Shown in pieces: positions 42,144 to 53,300 of a stretch of DNA of 64,000 nucleotides (the stretch's first letter is position 1; each line of letters begins with the position of its first letter). The stretch comes from a virus: positions 1-64,000 of IMG/VR virus record IMGVR_UViG_3300042938_002038; one strand, written 5' to 3'. Below the pieces are notes generated by a model. It worked only from the letters and a program-made list of their open reading frames with translations. It did no database searches and was not told the DNA's origin. Position numbers and translations under genes: made by a program.

Positions 42144-43768
42144 CAGAACGTAATTTAGGTGAAACAATTTCTTGGTGGGTCGGCACTGTTGTTGACGTTA
42201 TGGATCCACATGAAGCAGGTCGACTAAAAGTTCGAATTTTTGGTCGTCATGATGATGTTGTTAATATTCCGGATTCTGCATTACCATGGGCTCTTGTAGT
42301 GCAATCGGTATCATCTGCTGCAATTGGGAAGATCGGTACAGCACCAGTTGGCGCCGTAAAGGGTACTAAAGTTATCGGATTATGGGCTGATGAAGATCAT
42401 CAATATCCTGTGGTTCTTGGTTCTATTGGTAAGTCGGGTGATCCGATCCCAGGTGAATTTGAGAACGGTGCGCCAAAGATTGATTGGTCATATGGCAGTA
42501 TTCCCTCACCTGCACAGGCATCTACTCCTCACCCTTTTAATCCATATGCACAAGTTGGATCCACTCAACCAAGATATAGAATATCTGATATTGATGCCGG
42601 GCGTCAATCTATTGCAAGCATTAGAAATAATGATGGGATTCGTATTACATATGCAGTCCAGGCTGGGATGCGCCATCAAAGTACACCAAGTATTGGATTT
42701 GCAAATCCAAGAGATAGGAGAGATGTTCTAGATATTTCTAGATCTGTAAACCCACTTTCAATTGGTTCTATATTTCCTTGCTTACTTTTAAATATGATAA
42801 GTCTTAAGGATCTATTGGCATTCACAACAAGTTTAGTTTCTGCAGCAGCATCGGTCATTCGAAATATAATTGTTGCCGCAATACAAAATGCTATTCTAAA
42901 CCTTGCACAGAGATTAGGTGTATTTAAAGTATTACAAACAATTAATGAAGTTGCAGGTCAAATTCAACAAATCCAAGACTTGTTTAATGCATTAAATATT
43001 CAGATCTGTGGTGTCAATCTTATTAATCAAGGTTTATTTGACGTTGGTAATTTAGCATTTTCCCAAGCACTAAATGGTTTAAATAGTATCACAGGTTTTG
43101 TTTTGGGTGGTGTCCAAACTGCTATGCAAGTTTCAAGTCAAGTAGCAGCAAATCTATTTGATAATATTGTTACAAGACCAGCAATTGCGGTATTGACGCC
43201 AGATAGCCCTAGACCCATTGCATCACTGGTAGTTTCTGCACCACCGTCAGATTACGTAAGAAGATATTATGATGGCGTTGCACAACAAAATCCATTTCCA
43301 GGTTATATTACATATGTTGATCCAGTATCGGGAGCAGCTGTTTACGTAAGATCACAGACCCCAGATTACGTGTCGGTATCACAACATATGCAGTTTGCAG
43401 TTGAGGATTATTTTACTTCTGCTATTTCAGCATCACTTTTAAGTGGTAGGTTTGACCCATCTGTATTGGTTCAAGCTCTAATAGGTGCAACTGGCTTTGC
43501 TCAAACATTTGCTGCTGCAGCATATCTTGGGCAAAACGTTCAATCATTAGCTAGAGGTATTTCACCAGTGCTGGCTGGATTGGTCGGTGCAGCACTATTT
43601 GTAAATATTTCACAGAATATAAGACCTGCATTAAGAGGGACCGTTCTTCAAGGTTCACTTGTAGAGAAAGCCCTTGACAATTTTGCACAAGGGCAAGCAT
43701 TGTTAGCAAGTCGACTTAGGGAAATTAGAGTAGGTATTGGTCAAAGAGCAGCACAGGTAGTTTCATAA
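42140..43768 (+). CDS. gp5: baseplate hub spike protein, gp5 OB-fold part without lysozyme
   Basis: 542 residues. The gp5 OB domain is at the N-terminus: ISWWVGTVVDVMDPHEAGRL, KVRIFGRHDD, LPWALVVQSV and KVIGLWADEDHQYPVVLGSI (about 8-95). There is no T4-lysozyme domain. Instead, residues 190-520 are Ala/Ile/Val/Asn-rich and helical, with hydrophobic stretches (LLAFTTSLVSAAASVIRNII; FAQTFAAAAYLGQNVQSLAR). The beta-helix spike is a separate gene immediately downstream (one-base overlap). The missing wall-cutting activity may be supplied by the two virion hydrolases at 32.7-36.2 kb. Confidence 0.82.
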   Translation: MTERNLGETISWWVGTVVDVMDPHEAGRLKVRIFGRHDDVVNIPDSALPWALVVQSVSSAAIGKIGTAPVGAVKGTKVIGLWADEDHQYPVVLGSIGKSGDPIPGEFENGAPKIDWSYGSIPSPAQASTPHPFNPYAQVGSTQPRYRISDIDAGRQSIASIRNNDGIRITYAVQAGMRHQSTPSIGFANPRDRRDVLDISRSVNPLSIGSIFPCLLLNMISLKDLLAFTTSLVSAAASVIRNIIVAAIQNAILNLAQRLGVFKVLQTINEVAGQIQQIQDLFNALNIQICGVNLINQGLFDVGNLAFSQALNGLNSITGFVLGGVQTAMQVSSQVAANLFDNIVTRPAIAVLTPDSPRPIASLVVSAPPSDYVRRYYDGVAQQNPFPGYITYVDPVSGAAVYVRSQTPDYVSVSQHMQFAVEDYFTSAISASLLSGRFDPSVLVQALIGATGFAQTFAAAAYLGQNVQSLARGISPVLAGLVGAALFVNISQNIRPALRGTVLQGSLVEKALDNFAQGQALLASRLREIRVGIGQRAAQVVS

Positions 43769-44466
43769 TGTCAGACGTAAATTATAATACAAGAAATCCG
43801 GATTCTTCGTTTAATACGGAATATCCTTATAACCAAGCAACAATTACTAGATCGGGGCATGAGTTTTATATCAATGATGCACCTGGTATGGAAAGTCTAC
43901 GATTAGCACACACGAAGGGAACATTTATTGAAATAAATGAAACCGGAAAGCTCAATCAAGTAGTTGTTGATAAAGCATATTTTTATTATAAAGATGGCTT
44001 CACCGAAACCATCGACGGGCATAAAGATGTTATTATTGCAGGTGCTCTCAAAACCACAGTTGAAAATTCCATGGAAGAAATAGTTTCAGGGAATAGATAT
44101 AACACCATTGGTGGCGATGGCGTTCTAACAGTTGCACAATCATATCAAGAAACAATTTTAAATGATCATGGTGAAGTTGTTGGTGGTAAAAGAACATCTA
44201 GAATAGAAGGTAGTTTAGAATCTAGCATACTTGGTGACAGAGTAGAAACGGTTGAAGGCGTAAAAGTTGATGGTCTATCCCAAGACTGGTTCACCAAAGC
44301 CGGTGGTGGAATTGAAATGCAAGCAGATGGAACCGTTCGATTTAAGTGTAAAAGATTTGTGGTTGATGCCGAAGAAATAGTTCTTACAACATCCGCTGGT
44401 AATATTACCATAACAGCAGCAGGTATTATCAATGCTAGTGGTCAACAAATCCGTCTTAATGATTAA
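43768..44466 (+). CDS. gp5-like C-terminal beta-helix spike protein
   Basis: 232 residues. After an N-terminal adapter (GHEFYINDAPGMESLRLAHT, KGTFIEINETGKLNQVV), short repeats build a triple-stranded beta helix: GHKDVIIAGALKTTVENSME, EIVSGNRYNTIGGDG, KRTSRIEGSLESSILGDRVE, ending NITITAAGIINASGQQIRLN. This corresponds to gp5C/VgrG-like needle regions and to T4 gp5 residues beyond the lysozyme domain. It follows the OB-fold gene and precedes the PAAR tip gene, so hub base, spike and tip are three adjacent genes. Confidence 0.82.
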   Translation: MSDVNYNTRNPDSSFNTEYPYNQATITRSGHEFYINDAPGMESLRLAHTKGTFIEINETGKLNQVVVDKAYFYYKDGFTETIDGHKDVIIAGALKTTVENSMEEIVSGNRYNTIGGDGVLTVAQSYQETILNDHGEVVGGKRTSRIEGSLESSILGDRVETVEGVKVDGLSQDWFTKAGGGIEMQADGTVRFKCKRFVVDAEEIVLTTSAGNITITAAGIINASGQQIRLND

Positions 44467-44472
44467 ATAAAT

Positions 44473-44730
44473 ATGTCAAACATACTAAGAAAAAATATAG
44501 ATTTTGCTGGTGGATTGATTGTTACAGGTTCGCCAAATGTTTTTGTTAATGGGGCTTCTGTAGTGCGAATTGGTGATACAGTAAATTCTCACGGTGATCA
44601 TGGTGTTTCATATATGATAACCGGTTCTTCCAAAGTATTTGTCAACGGACTTGGGCTTTGTAGAGCAGGTGATATGGCTTCATGTGGTGATTATGGTACT
44701 GGCGGCTCTCCAAACACCTTTGCAGGATAA
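44473..44730 (+). CDS. gp5.4: PAAR-like spike tip protein (T4 gp5.4 type)
   Basis: 85 residues. GLIVTGSPNVFVNGASVVRI, GDTVNSHGDHG, MITGSSKVFVNGLGLCRAGD and MASCGDYGTGGSPNTFAG are the typical PAAR repeats (G-S-x-x-V-F-V-N-G ... R-x-G-D). The His and Cys residues could hold a metal ion at the cone tip. It sharpens the spike for membrane piercing. Directly downstream of the beta-helix gene. Confidence 0.92.
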   Translation: MSNILRKNIDFAGGLIVTGSPNVFVNGASVVRIGDTVNSHGDHGVSYMITGSSKVFVNGLGLCRAGDMASCGDYGTGGSPNTFAG

Positions 44731-44735
44731 GTTAA

Positions 44736-45158
44736 ATGTCATTAAGAGCAGATAATATAACACAAATAACAAAAACCCCTGATATCTTTTCAGACTTTTT
44801 CACAGATTTTTCAAAACATCCTGTCACCAAAGAGTTAGCAAGACTTCGTAATGATCAGTCCATAAAGCAAGCATTACGAAATCTTATATTGACAAATTAT
44901 GGTGAAAGATTGTTTCAACCAAATATTGGATCCAATATTCAGAGATCCTTATTTGAACCAAACGATATTATAGCTGCCGAAGATATTAGATATCACATTG
45001 AAACTACAGTTAGACAAAATGAATCAAGAGTCACTTTGCTTCAGGTCGAAGTATTTTCAGATCAGGCAAATGATTCTGTTATAATAAATGTGGTATTTGC
45101 AATAATAAGCACTAATCAAATTCAATCACTAGATGTGGTTCTTAGAAGAGTAAGATAA
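44736..45158 (+). CDS. gp25: baseplate wedge subunit, T4 gp25
   Basis: 140 residues. DFSKHPVTKELARLRNDQSI, KQALRNLILTNYGERLFQPN, IGSNIQRSLFEPND and EDIRYHIETTVRQNESRVTL contain the gp25/GpW lysozyme-like fold signature (V-K-x-x-L-x-N-L-I-L-T-N-x-G-E-R-x-F-x-P-x-x-G) and the E-P-R-like ESRV motif. It forms the inner wedge core with gp6 and connects to the sheath. Length matches T4 (132). Confidence 0.93.
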   Translation: MSLRADNITQITKTPDIFSDFFTDFSKHPVTKELARLRNDQSIKQALRNLILTNYGERLFQPNIGSNIQRSLFEPNDIIAAEDIRYHIETTVRQNESRVTLLQVEVFSDQANDSVIINVVFAIISTNQIQSLDVVLRRVR

Positions 45159-45162
45159 TCAG

Positions 45163-46983
45163 ATGCAAAACACTTCCATTTCACTTGTATCACTAGACTT
45201 CGACACAATAAAAACATCACTCAAAACATATCTTAAGTCTCAAGATAGATTTAAGGATTATGATTTTGATGGTTCTAATATGTCAGTACTACTTGATATT
45301 CTAGCATATAATACATATAAGAATGCTTTTTATCTAAACATGGTTGCAGCAGAGTCTTTTCTTGATTCTGCACAGATCAGAGATTCAGTTGTTTCAAAAG
45401 CAAAAGAGTTAAACTATACACCAAGATCTAGAAAATCATCCATTGCAAAACTAAATCTACAATTCCCACAGTCAGGATTGCAAACATTTGTTATACCTAC
45501 AGGGACTAGATTCTCTGGGCAGAACTCAAATAGCACATATTCATATGTATCAAATCAAGCAGTCATCCTATATCCAAGTGGTGGATATTTTACCACAACT
45601 GATTATCCGATATATGAAGGTCGCTTTCTCACCGAAGCATATATTATGGACTATTCAGTTGAAAGACAACGATTCCTTCTTTCAAATCCACAGATAGACA
45701 CAGATAGTCTTACTATAACTGTAAGTGAGGATAATGGAATCACTTTCACCGAATATACTTCCGCTGTAAGTCTATTTGATCTGACCGCAAATTCAACTGT
45801 ATTCTTCATTCAAAGTGCCGAAAACAACAAGTATGAAGTAGTATTTGGTGATGGTGTTCTAGGTAAAAGACCTATGGATAGTTCTATTATCAGAGCACAA
45901 TATAGAGTCACAAATGGTACTGATGGTAATGGATCCACAAATTTTGTTTTGGATGATAATTTGGGTGCAGTCAATGGTTTGGGGACTGCGGTTGTTCCAA
46001 CTATAGTATCTTCTGCTGCTTATGGTGGCGCTGAAAGAGAATCAATTGATTCTATTCGCTATAATGCACCAAGACATTATGAAACTCAAGAAAGAGCCAT
46101 TACAACCAATGACTTCAAAGCACTTCTACTAAACCAATTCACAAATATAAAAGCCGTAAACATATATGGCGGTGAAGATGTGAAGGATTCGGTGCGCTAT
46201 GGTAGAGTCTATGTGGTACCTGTTACATATTCTGGTGTTACACTCACCACAAATGAAAAGTCGGACATTGAAAAATATCTTAAGGATAGAACAGTGCTGG
46301 GGATCACTCCATATGTAATTGATCCAGAAACTCTATATCTTGTTATCAATTCAAATGTCAATTATGACAAAAAGTTAACTTCACTCACACCGACTGATAT
46401 TGCTTCAATTGTGAAGTCTGCTATTGAAACTTACAATGTGAATAGTCTGCTTGATTTCAATATTGAATTTCTGCTATCTGATTTTACAACAATGATTGAC
46501 AATTCTTATACTGCAATAAGTTCAAATGAGACCAAGATTCAGTTGAAGAAAATTTCATCAATAGGTATAGACAAGCCAGCTTATATTGCAATTGAATATA
46601 ATAATAAGATTATTCCTGGCACCGTAATCAGCAGTGAATTTTCATCTGGTGACAGAACTTATAGATATACTGACTATAATCCAAATAACAATACACTCTC
46701 AATAGTGCAAAATGCAAATGGAACTACCATAATAAATAGTTCTAAGAACATGTACCTTTGCGACATCACTTCAGTAGGTCAACAAACCTATACTGTGGCT
46801 GGAACAATCGACTACGAAATTGGTCATATTGATTTGAATCTCATAACTATAAATTCATTCAATGGGAATCTTGGAGTTGAATTTTACGCTACACCTATTG
46901 CTGAAAACATAAAAGCTGGTAGAAATGATCTGCTCACTATTGATGTGGAATATGGAATAAATGTTATTGCTAGAGAAGAATAA
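45163..46983 (+). CDS. gp6: baseplate wedge subunit, T4 gp6
   Basis: 606 residues. The N-terminus has the gp6/GpJ signature: SQDRFKDYDFDGSNMSVLLD, ILAYNTYKNAFYLNMVAAES, FLDSAQIRDSVVSKAKELNY and TPRSRKSSIAKL (about 26-100). A central beta-rich region with NKYEVVFGDGVLGKRPMDSS follows, and ESIDSIRYNAPRHYETQERA, ITTNDFKALLLNQF (about 295-330) is the GpJ-type core. gp6 forms the ring that dimerises wedges and drives the hexagon-to-star change. Lies 4 bases after gp25. Confidence 0.93.
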   Translation: MQNTSISLVSLDFDTIKTSLKTYLKSQDRFKDYDFDGSNMSVLLDILAYNTYKNAFYLNMVAAESFLDSAQIRDSVVSKAKELNYTPRSRKSSIAKLNLQFPQSGLQTFVIPTGTRFSGQNSNSTYSYVSNQAVILYPSGGYFTTTDYPIYEGRFLTEAYIMDYSVERQRFLLSNPQIDTDSLTITVSEDNGITFTEYTSAVSLFDLTANSTVFFIQSAENNKYEVVFGDGVLGKRPMDSSIIRAQYRVTNGTDGNGSTNFVLDDNLGAVNGLGTAVVPTIVSSAAYGGAERESIDSIRYNAPRHYETQERAITTNDFKALLLNQFTNIKAVNIYGGEDVKDSVRYGRVYVVPVTYSGVTLTTNEKSDIEKYLKDRTVLGITPYVIDPETLYLVINSNVNYDKKLTSLTPTDIASIVKSAIETYNVNSLLDFNIEFLLSDFTTMIDNSYTAISSNETKIQLKKISSIGIDKPAYIAIEYNNKIIPGTVISSEFSSGDRTYRYTDYNPNNNTLSIVQNANGTTIINSSKNMYLCDITSVGQQTYTVAGTIDYEIGHIDLNLITINSFNGNLGVEFYATPIAENIKAGRNDLLTIDVEYGINVIAREE

Positions 46984-46989
46984 TCAATA

Positions 46990-49900
46990 ATGTATATTGA
47001 CAAATATATATCGCCACTTATTGCTAACCAATTCCCTGCTTTCTATAAAGATCAGGGACCTAATTTTATAGCATTTGTAAAAGCCTATTATGAATGGGCA
47101 GAGCAAAGTGGCAACTTCATAGAACAATCTAGATCTCTATTTGATAATCTAGACATTGACAGCACATCAGCAGAGTTCATAAACCACTTTAAATCCCAAT
47201 ACGTTTCATTGCTCCCTGATTCCATTCTGGGTGATAAGCGTTTACTGATGAAACACATTTTGGATTTGTATAGATCCAAAGGTACACCTAGAGCATATAA
47301 TCTATTATTCAGAATCCTATTCAATGAGGATATTGAGTTCTATATTCCAAATGATTATATTTTTAAAGCATCAGATAATGAATGGTTTGTTCCTAGATAT
47401 ATTGAAGTCACTGGATCCCCATATTTAAAGAATCTTATTGGCAAAAGAATATCATCAGTAGGTGAAACAAACTCTGCTGTTGTGGACAATTTTGCAAACG
47501 TCGTTCGAAACGGCAAAGAAATAAACATTTTGTTTTTAATTGCAATCAATGGTGAATTTAATACCGGATCTAGAATAGTATGTGATGATCTTTACATTGG
47601 AACATCTGGTGCTTTTATTGACAATTATGCATATTCTCAGCTATCAGATGCCGATAAAGCATCCTATTCTCTAGTCTACACAGATACCAATGGACCATTT
47701 ATTACCGGTTCCTTAAGTTCTGTCATTATTGAAGATGGCGGGACTGGTTTTAGTGTTGGTGATACTCTAAGCATTCAAGATGGATCCGGATCAGAAGGTA
47801 AACTAAAAGTACTTAGAATCGGTAATGATACAAGTGGTAAAGTTTCATTTGCTATTATTGATGGTGGTTCTGGTTATACTCTAAATGCAAATGTGGTAGT
47901 GAGTGGTGGCGGTGGTGCTGGTGCCACATTTAAAGTTGGTGGTCTAATAGATAAAGAGCTTATCTATATCAATACCGATCTTATTCCAACATATAGTAAC
48001 ACAAGTCTAGAATCAAATACTGCAGGCATGACGCTTGGCATTTCCGGAAATGCGGCCGCATTCTCTGCCACTGGAAATTTAATCACTTCGAGCTCAAATG
48101 TCATTGTAGCAGATGTTACATCTACAACCCTGAATAAGATTGCCAATGGAACATATGTTTCCAATACCACTTTGGGTATAAATCTCTATGCATATAGATC
48201 TGAAGGATCATTGGTTTGGTTTACTTCCACAACTGATTCAGATTTGAATAATGCAAATATAGTTGCTGGTGCTATTGTCGGCAATGCAGCACAGAATGCA
48301 TTTGTAAGTCTTAATACCGTCTGGCCTAAAACAGCCGTGACTGGTAATGCTGTAATAGTATCCAGTAATTCAACCGCAATTATAGCAAATACAGTCAATG
48401 GATATTTCATCACAACTGGCACTGTGCGAGATGTTTTCACCACAGGTACCACAAATGTAAATGCATCTATTACCTCCGTAACAAGAAATACCGATTGGAC
48501 TTTTGCTAATTCGGTGTCAGCATTGGATAATCTAGATTCTGTTATTGGGCAAGTACTGAACTTTCAAGAAGTTGAAATTGGCACTATTGCATTCCTCTCA
48601 GAACAAAATCCAGGCTCAAACTACGTTGAGAATCCTACAGTCACGGTGACTCAACCTGAAGTTTATGCTTATTTTATTCCAGATGGGAGAGGTGGTTTCA
48701 AAGGTAATAATGCAATCGTTAAAGGTTATACATCATTTGCCAATGGAGTTGTCACCGGAGCCGAAGTTATTTCATCTGGATATGGGTATATTGATGGTGA
48801 AAGTATAACAGCACAAAGTGATACCACAAATAATTCCATTTCAATCATTACCGTTGTCGATTCAACTGGTAAAGGTATGGGCAGATGGAGAAATAGCAAG
48901 AGCTTTATCTCCGATATAAACTATCTTCAAGACAGCAAATTCTATCAGCAATATTCATATCAGATTCTTGCCCCAAGAATGCTTGAGACTTATGATACAT
49001 TTGTTCGTGATATCGTCCATCAATCTGGTCTTGCTCTATACGGTAAATATCAACTCAAGGATTTTCAGTCATCCGAGAGTACCTTTGAATATGCATCAAA
49101 TACCCAAACATTTGTCACAGACAATCCAGTCCTGAATCTAGATTTCACCACACAGACTATCAATTCACTTGCTATTTTCACTAGAACATCCAATGGGTAT
49201 TATCTAGATGCTAATGGTAATATGTCAGTGGCAAGTGCTAATACACCTAGATATGAATATTATTCTAATGGATCATTCCGTGGGCTTCTGATTGAATCTC
49301 AGAGAACTAATTCAATCAGAAATAATAGCATGACTGGCGCAAATACCACCACAAATGCACTTCCAACTAATTGGAGTATATTTGCTTCAAGTGGTTTGGC
49401 AACAAGAGTTGTGGGGACTGGTGTTGTAAACGGTATTGATTACATTGATCTAAGAATAGTTGGAACCTCAACCACCACTTTTTATGTGTTGGCATTTGAC
49501 GGTTCTGTTATTGCTACAACTGCAGCACAGCGTTGGACAGAATCTTTCTGGATTTCATTGCTCTCTGGATCACTCACAAATATAACCAGTTGCAATATCA
49601 ATATAAGATGGTCAGGTGGCACAGATGCAGATGGCGCATTTACTCCTACCTCTACATTTACAAGAATTTCACACACAGGGCTTTCACCAACTGGAACAAC
49701 CGGTGTTTATCCTGCTCTATATTTGAATTTCTCTTCTGGTGTCTATGTTGATCTTACATTGAGAATTGGCATGCCTCAGATGGAGCTAGGTACTTCCATG
49801 AGTAGTGTCATCAGAACCACAACTGCAACTGCAACAAGAGCAGGTGATGTTCTTACAGTCAATTCAACCAGTTTCTCTAGCATATATAATGAGATATCTA

Positions 49901-50319
49901 GAGCTGGTGCAGTCTATATTGATGCAGTATTTCCACCAGTAACATCCTCCAATTTTGGTGTATTTGGCATTAGCAATAATAATGCCTTTGCAAATTCTTC
50001 ATACTTTAGCTATTCAAATGCTTCGACAACATACTTTTGGTCTATTGGTGTTGCCACAGCTGCAGGTAATACCACAACACTTCTACCAGGAAGAAATAAA
50101 ATTGCCGCTGCATGGACTAGCAATACAATTAAAACTGGTTTAAATGGTGTAATTGTTGGCGATGGCACCGGTACAATTGGATCACGATTTAATACATATA
50201 ACCGTATGTACATTGGTGCTCTCTGGGATGGATCAAGTCAGTTTAATGGGCACTTCCGACAAGTAAAATTCTATAATAAAACAAAATCAAATACAGAAAT
50301 TATTGCTTTAACTTCTTAA
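46990..50319 (+). CDS. baseplate wedge protein, gp7-like N-terminus with lectin-like C-terminus
   Basis: 1109 residues. The N-terminal 150 (YISPLIANQFPAFYKDQGPN, FIAFVKAYYEWAEQSGN, LPDSILGDKRLLMKHILDLY, RSKGTPRAYNLLFRILFNED) is the conserved wedge protein that follows gp6 in marine T4-like phages, in the position of T4 gp7. The middle is beta-structured (IIEDGGTGFSVGDTLSIQDG repeats). From about residue 715 there is a distinct module: LDFTTQTINSLAIFTRTSNG, GLLIESQRTNSI, RIGMPQMELGTSMSSVIRTT and a final concanavalin-like unit (IKTGLNGVIVGDGT ... FNGHFRQVKFYNKTKS). That module resembles carbohydrate-binding ends of phage adhesins. Confidence 0.8.
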   Translation: MYIDKYISPLIANQFPAFYKDQGPNFIAFVKAYYEWAEQSGNFIEQSRSLFDNLDIDSTSAEFINHFKSQYVSLLPDSILGDKRLLMKHILDLYRSKGTPRAYNLLFRILFNEDIEFYIPNDYIFKASDNEWFVPRYIEVTGSPYLKNLIGKRISSVGETNSAVVDNFANVVRNGKEINILFLIAINGEFNTGSRIVCDDLYIGTSGAFIDNYAYSQLSDADKASYSLVYTDTNGPFITGSLSSVIIEDGGTGFSVGDTLSIQDGSGSEGKLKVLRIGNDTSGKVSFAIIDGGSGYTLNANVVVSGGGGAGATFKVGGLIDKELIYINTDLIPTYSNTSLESNTAGMTLGISGNAAAFSATGNLITSSSNVIVADVTSTTLNKIANGTYVSNTTLGINLYAYRSEGSLVWFTSTTDSDLNNANIVAGAIVGNAAQNAFVSLNTVWPKTAVTGNAVIVSSNSTAIIANTVNGYFITTGTVRDVFTTGTTNVNASITSVTRNTDWTFANSVSALDNLDSVIGQVLNFQEVEIGTIAFLSEQNPGSNYVENPTVTVTQPEVYAYFIPDGRGGFKGNNAIVKGYTSFANGVVTGAEVISSGYGYIDGESITAQSDTTNNSISIITVVDSTGKGMGRWRNSKSFISDINYLQDSKFYQQYSYQILAPRMLETYDTFVRDIVHQSGLALYGKYQLKDFQSSESTFEYASNTQTFVTDNPVLNLDFTTQTINSLAIFTRTSNGYYLDANGNMSVASANTPRYEYYSNGSFRGLLIESQRTNSIRNNSMTGANTTTNALPTNWSIFASSGLATRVVGTGVVNGIDYIDLRIVGTSTTTFYVLAFDGSVIATTAAQRWTESFWISLLSGSLTNITSCNINIRWSGGTDADGAFTPTSTFTRISHTGLSPTGTTGVYPALYLNFSSGVYVDLTLRIGMPQMELGTSMSSVIRTTTATATRAGDVLTVNSTSFSSIYNEISRAGAVYIDAVFPPVTSSNFGVFGISNNNAFANSSYFSYSNASTTYFWSIGVATAAGNTTTLLPGRNKIAAAWTSNTIKTGLNGVIVGDGTGTIGSRFNTYNRMYIGALWDGSSQFNGHFRQVKFYNKTKSNTEIIALTS

Positions 50320-50332
50320 AATAGGCATAGTA

Positions 50333-53300
50333 ATGGCGATTCTCACCACCAAGCACTCAGTTGATGTAGCAAATTCATTCATCGACGATGTTAAAAACAA
50401 TAAAAATACTTACTATACTTTCATGGGGCATCCCGCACCATGGAGTACTGAACCTACTGCGCCTGCTGCAAACGATTCGGTAAATCAAGTAGAGCAATCA
50501 ATTTATAACGATCTTGTCATTGGTAAGCTCATAGGGAACACAGATGTTTCACATGTAATACCAAGATATGATTGGACAAATAATACTGTCTATGCAAAAT
50601 ATGATAGAAATGATTCTGCGCTATTTGCTAAGCAGTTCTATGTCATGACAGATAGTTATGAGGTTTATAAAGTTATTGATAATTCCTCAAATGGATATTC
50701 AACCGTAAAGCCTTCTCTTATCTCCACATTAGGAACATTCCAGACCGGTGATGGGTATATTTGGAAGTACATGTATAGCGTTGATCCTACCTCAAATACC
50801 AAATTTACATCAGCAGATTATATCCCTGTTGCAACAAATACCTCTGTGTCATCCAATGCCGTCGGTGGCACAATTGATACCATTTTTGTTTCCAATGCAG
50901 GTCTAAATTACAACACGTACCAGAATGGATATATTTTCAATTACGTAAGTTCATCTGAGATTCAATTACCAAATACGGCTACAATTTCCAATACCACAAC
51001 TTCAACTGTAAATGACTTCTATAGTGGTGCTAGCATCTATTTGAAGTCTGGATATGGTGCTGGTCAAATAAGAACCATTAATAGTTACGCAGGTGCTACT
51101 AGACTTGTAACAGTCAGTGAACCATTTGATACCTATGCTAAAATAGATCTTTCCGACACTCAAGGGACAATTCAAGCTACTCAAATAGCAACTCAAACTA
51201 TTGATAGCATAAATCCACTTTATGCCAAGGGATATTTTAGTGTCGGTGATGTTGTTGTGCAGGTGAATAACGGCGTGACAGGCACAGTGGCATCTTATAA
51301 TGGCACCACACTAAGAGTAATTAGAAATAACCTTGCGGTCAACTTCTCTACCGCATTTCCAATTCGCAATACAAATAATGATGGAACATTAAAGCCAAGC
51401 AGAGTCTCCACAACTGCAGGTTCAAATACCGTAACAGCTTTCCAGGCTACTTTTAATGCCAACTCTTCAGTCAATAGCACTGCGGATTCCATTAGTTTAG
51501 GTGCAAATCAATATTTCATTGATGGAGACTATGTCTACTATCAAGTGGCATCGGGTAATACCACAGTATCAGGATTGACTGCCAATACATATTATTTCAT
51601 TGTTGGTTCAAATGCCACTCATATAAAGCTATCCGCAACTGCTGGTGGCACTGCATGTAATATCACTGCTTCTGCCACATCAGAATCTGGTCATATACTA
51701 TATGCACCACTTTCAAGCAGCTATGCTATAAATGATTATATCAGAGTTGGAACAAATGCAAATAATAACGTCAGAAGAATAACATCTGTTGGTACAACAA
51801 CAGCTGCAGCTGAGAGTGGATTTGATACCACAACAATTGCTGATGTGCACTATTCACTCACAAATATTATTATGCCTGCAAATGTTTCACCTACAACTGC
51901 AACTGGTACTGTGAGCAATGTAAATCTAAACTCTGTAAGACTCAATGTAAGCGCTGCTTCACTGCCAGGCAAAACTCTTATTATTGGTGAATCAGTCAAA
52001 ATGGTTGATTCTTCAAATGTTGCTCAAGGTCCAATCGGTGTTGTTGCATATGCAAACTCTTCACAGGTTATTCTTGGTGGCGTTTCAGGGACTTGGGCTC
52101 TAGGCAATTACATCTTTGGTATGTCTTCTCTACAGAGACATTATATTGATCTTGCCGTATCAAGTCCAAATATAGTAATTTCAAATCCAGTAGGTATATT
52201 TGAAGCAGGGCAGAAAATTGTATTCAGTGGTAATGGTTCTGGTAATGCAGTTGCAACTGCTATCTCTGCTATTCCAAATAGTCTTACTGAATTTGTGATT
52301 AGTCCAAGAGTTACTATTACTGGTGACGGCACTGGCGCTCAAGCCTATGCGGTTGTAAACACCGCTTCTGGTAGTGCAAATACTATTCAACGATTTGTAA
52401 TGGTGAATCCAGGTTCCGCCTATACCAATGCTAGTGTAATTGTCACCGATGGATCTGGATCTGGTGGATCCGGTGCACTTGCAACGCCATCCATTGCACC
52501 AGTAAAAGGGCATGGCTTTGATGCGGTTGAAGAACTGGGTGGTAAATATGTTGGTATCTATACTAAATTTGACACACTTGAAAATGATTCATTCTCTTAT
52601 CCTTCCCATGGATCTTACAGAACAGTTGGCATTCTAGTCAATCCAACATTCCAAGATGTTATTGTGGATTTGGATTCATTTGATCGTGTTAAATTTACAA
52701 TTACCGGTGCTTCAGGCTCTTATACTGTAAATGAAGTTGTAATCAATGCAAATGCAAGCATAAGCACTGGTTCTGCCAATCTTTACACAAATGCAACTGG
52801 TGTGGTGGCATATTCTAATAGCACTTATCTTGAATTAAAGAATGTCCGTGGTACTTTCTCCACTACGAGCAATACCGCAAATAGACTCTATGGTATTTCA
52901 TCGGGTGTATTTTCAACTCCAGTGTCATTTGCAAATGCGGCATTTGTTGCTAATTCAACATTTACTCAGGACACAATTACTGGTAATGTAAAAACCGTAA
53001 TTACAAATACTAGACTTAGACTAAATGAAGTTGCTGGTAGACTTTCCACAAATGCAACTATTAGCCAAGCATCATCAAATGCATATGCAAATGTAACGGC
53101 GATATATACCTCAAATGGTCAAAAGAATGCTTCTACAAACTATGGTAGATATTTCAATCAGACTCTTAGATTGACTATTAATTCAAACACTGGAAGCTTT
53201 CAAAGTGGTGAAGTTGTAAGTCAAGGTAATGCAGTTGGTTATCTAATGTCATCCGTTTATGAAAAAGATCTGTTGATCAGTGGAGTTACAGGGTCTTTTG

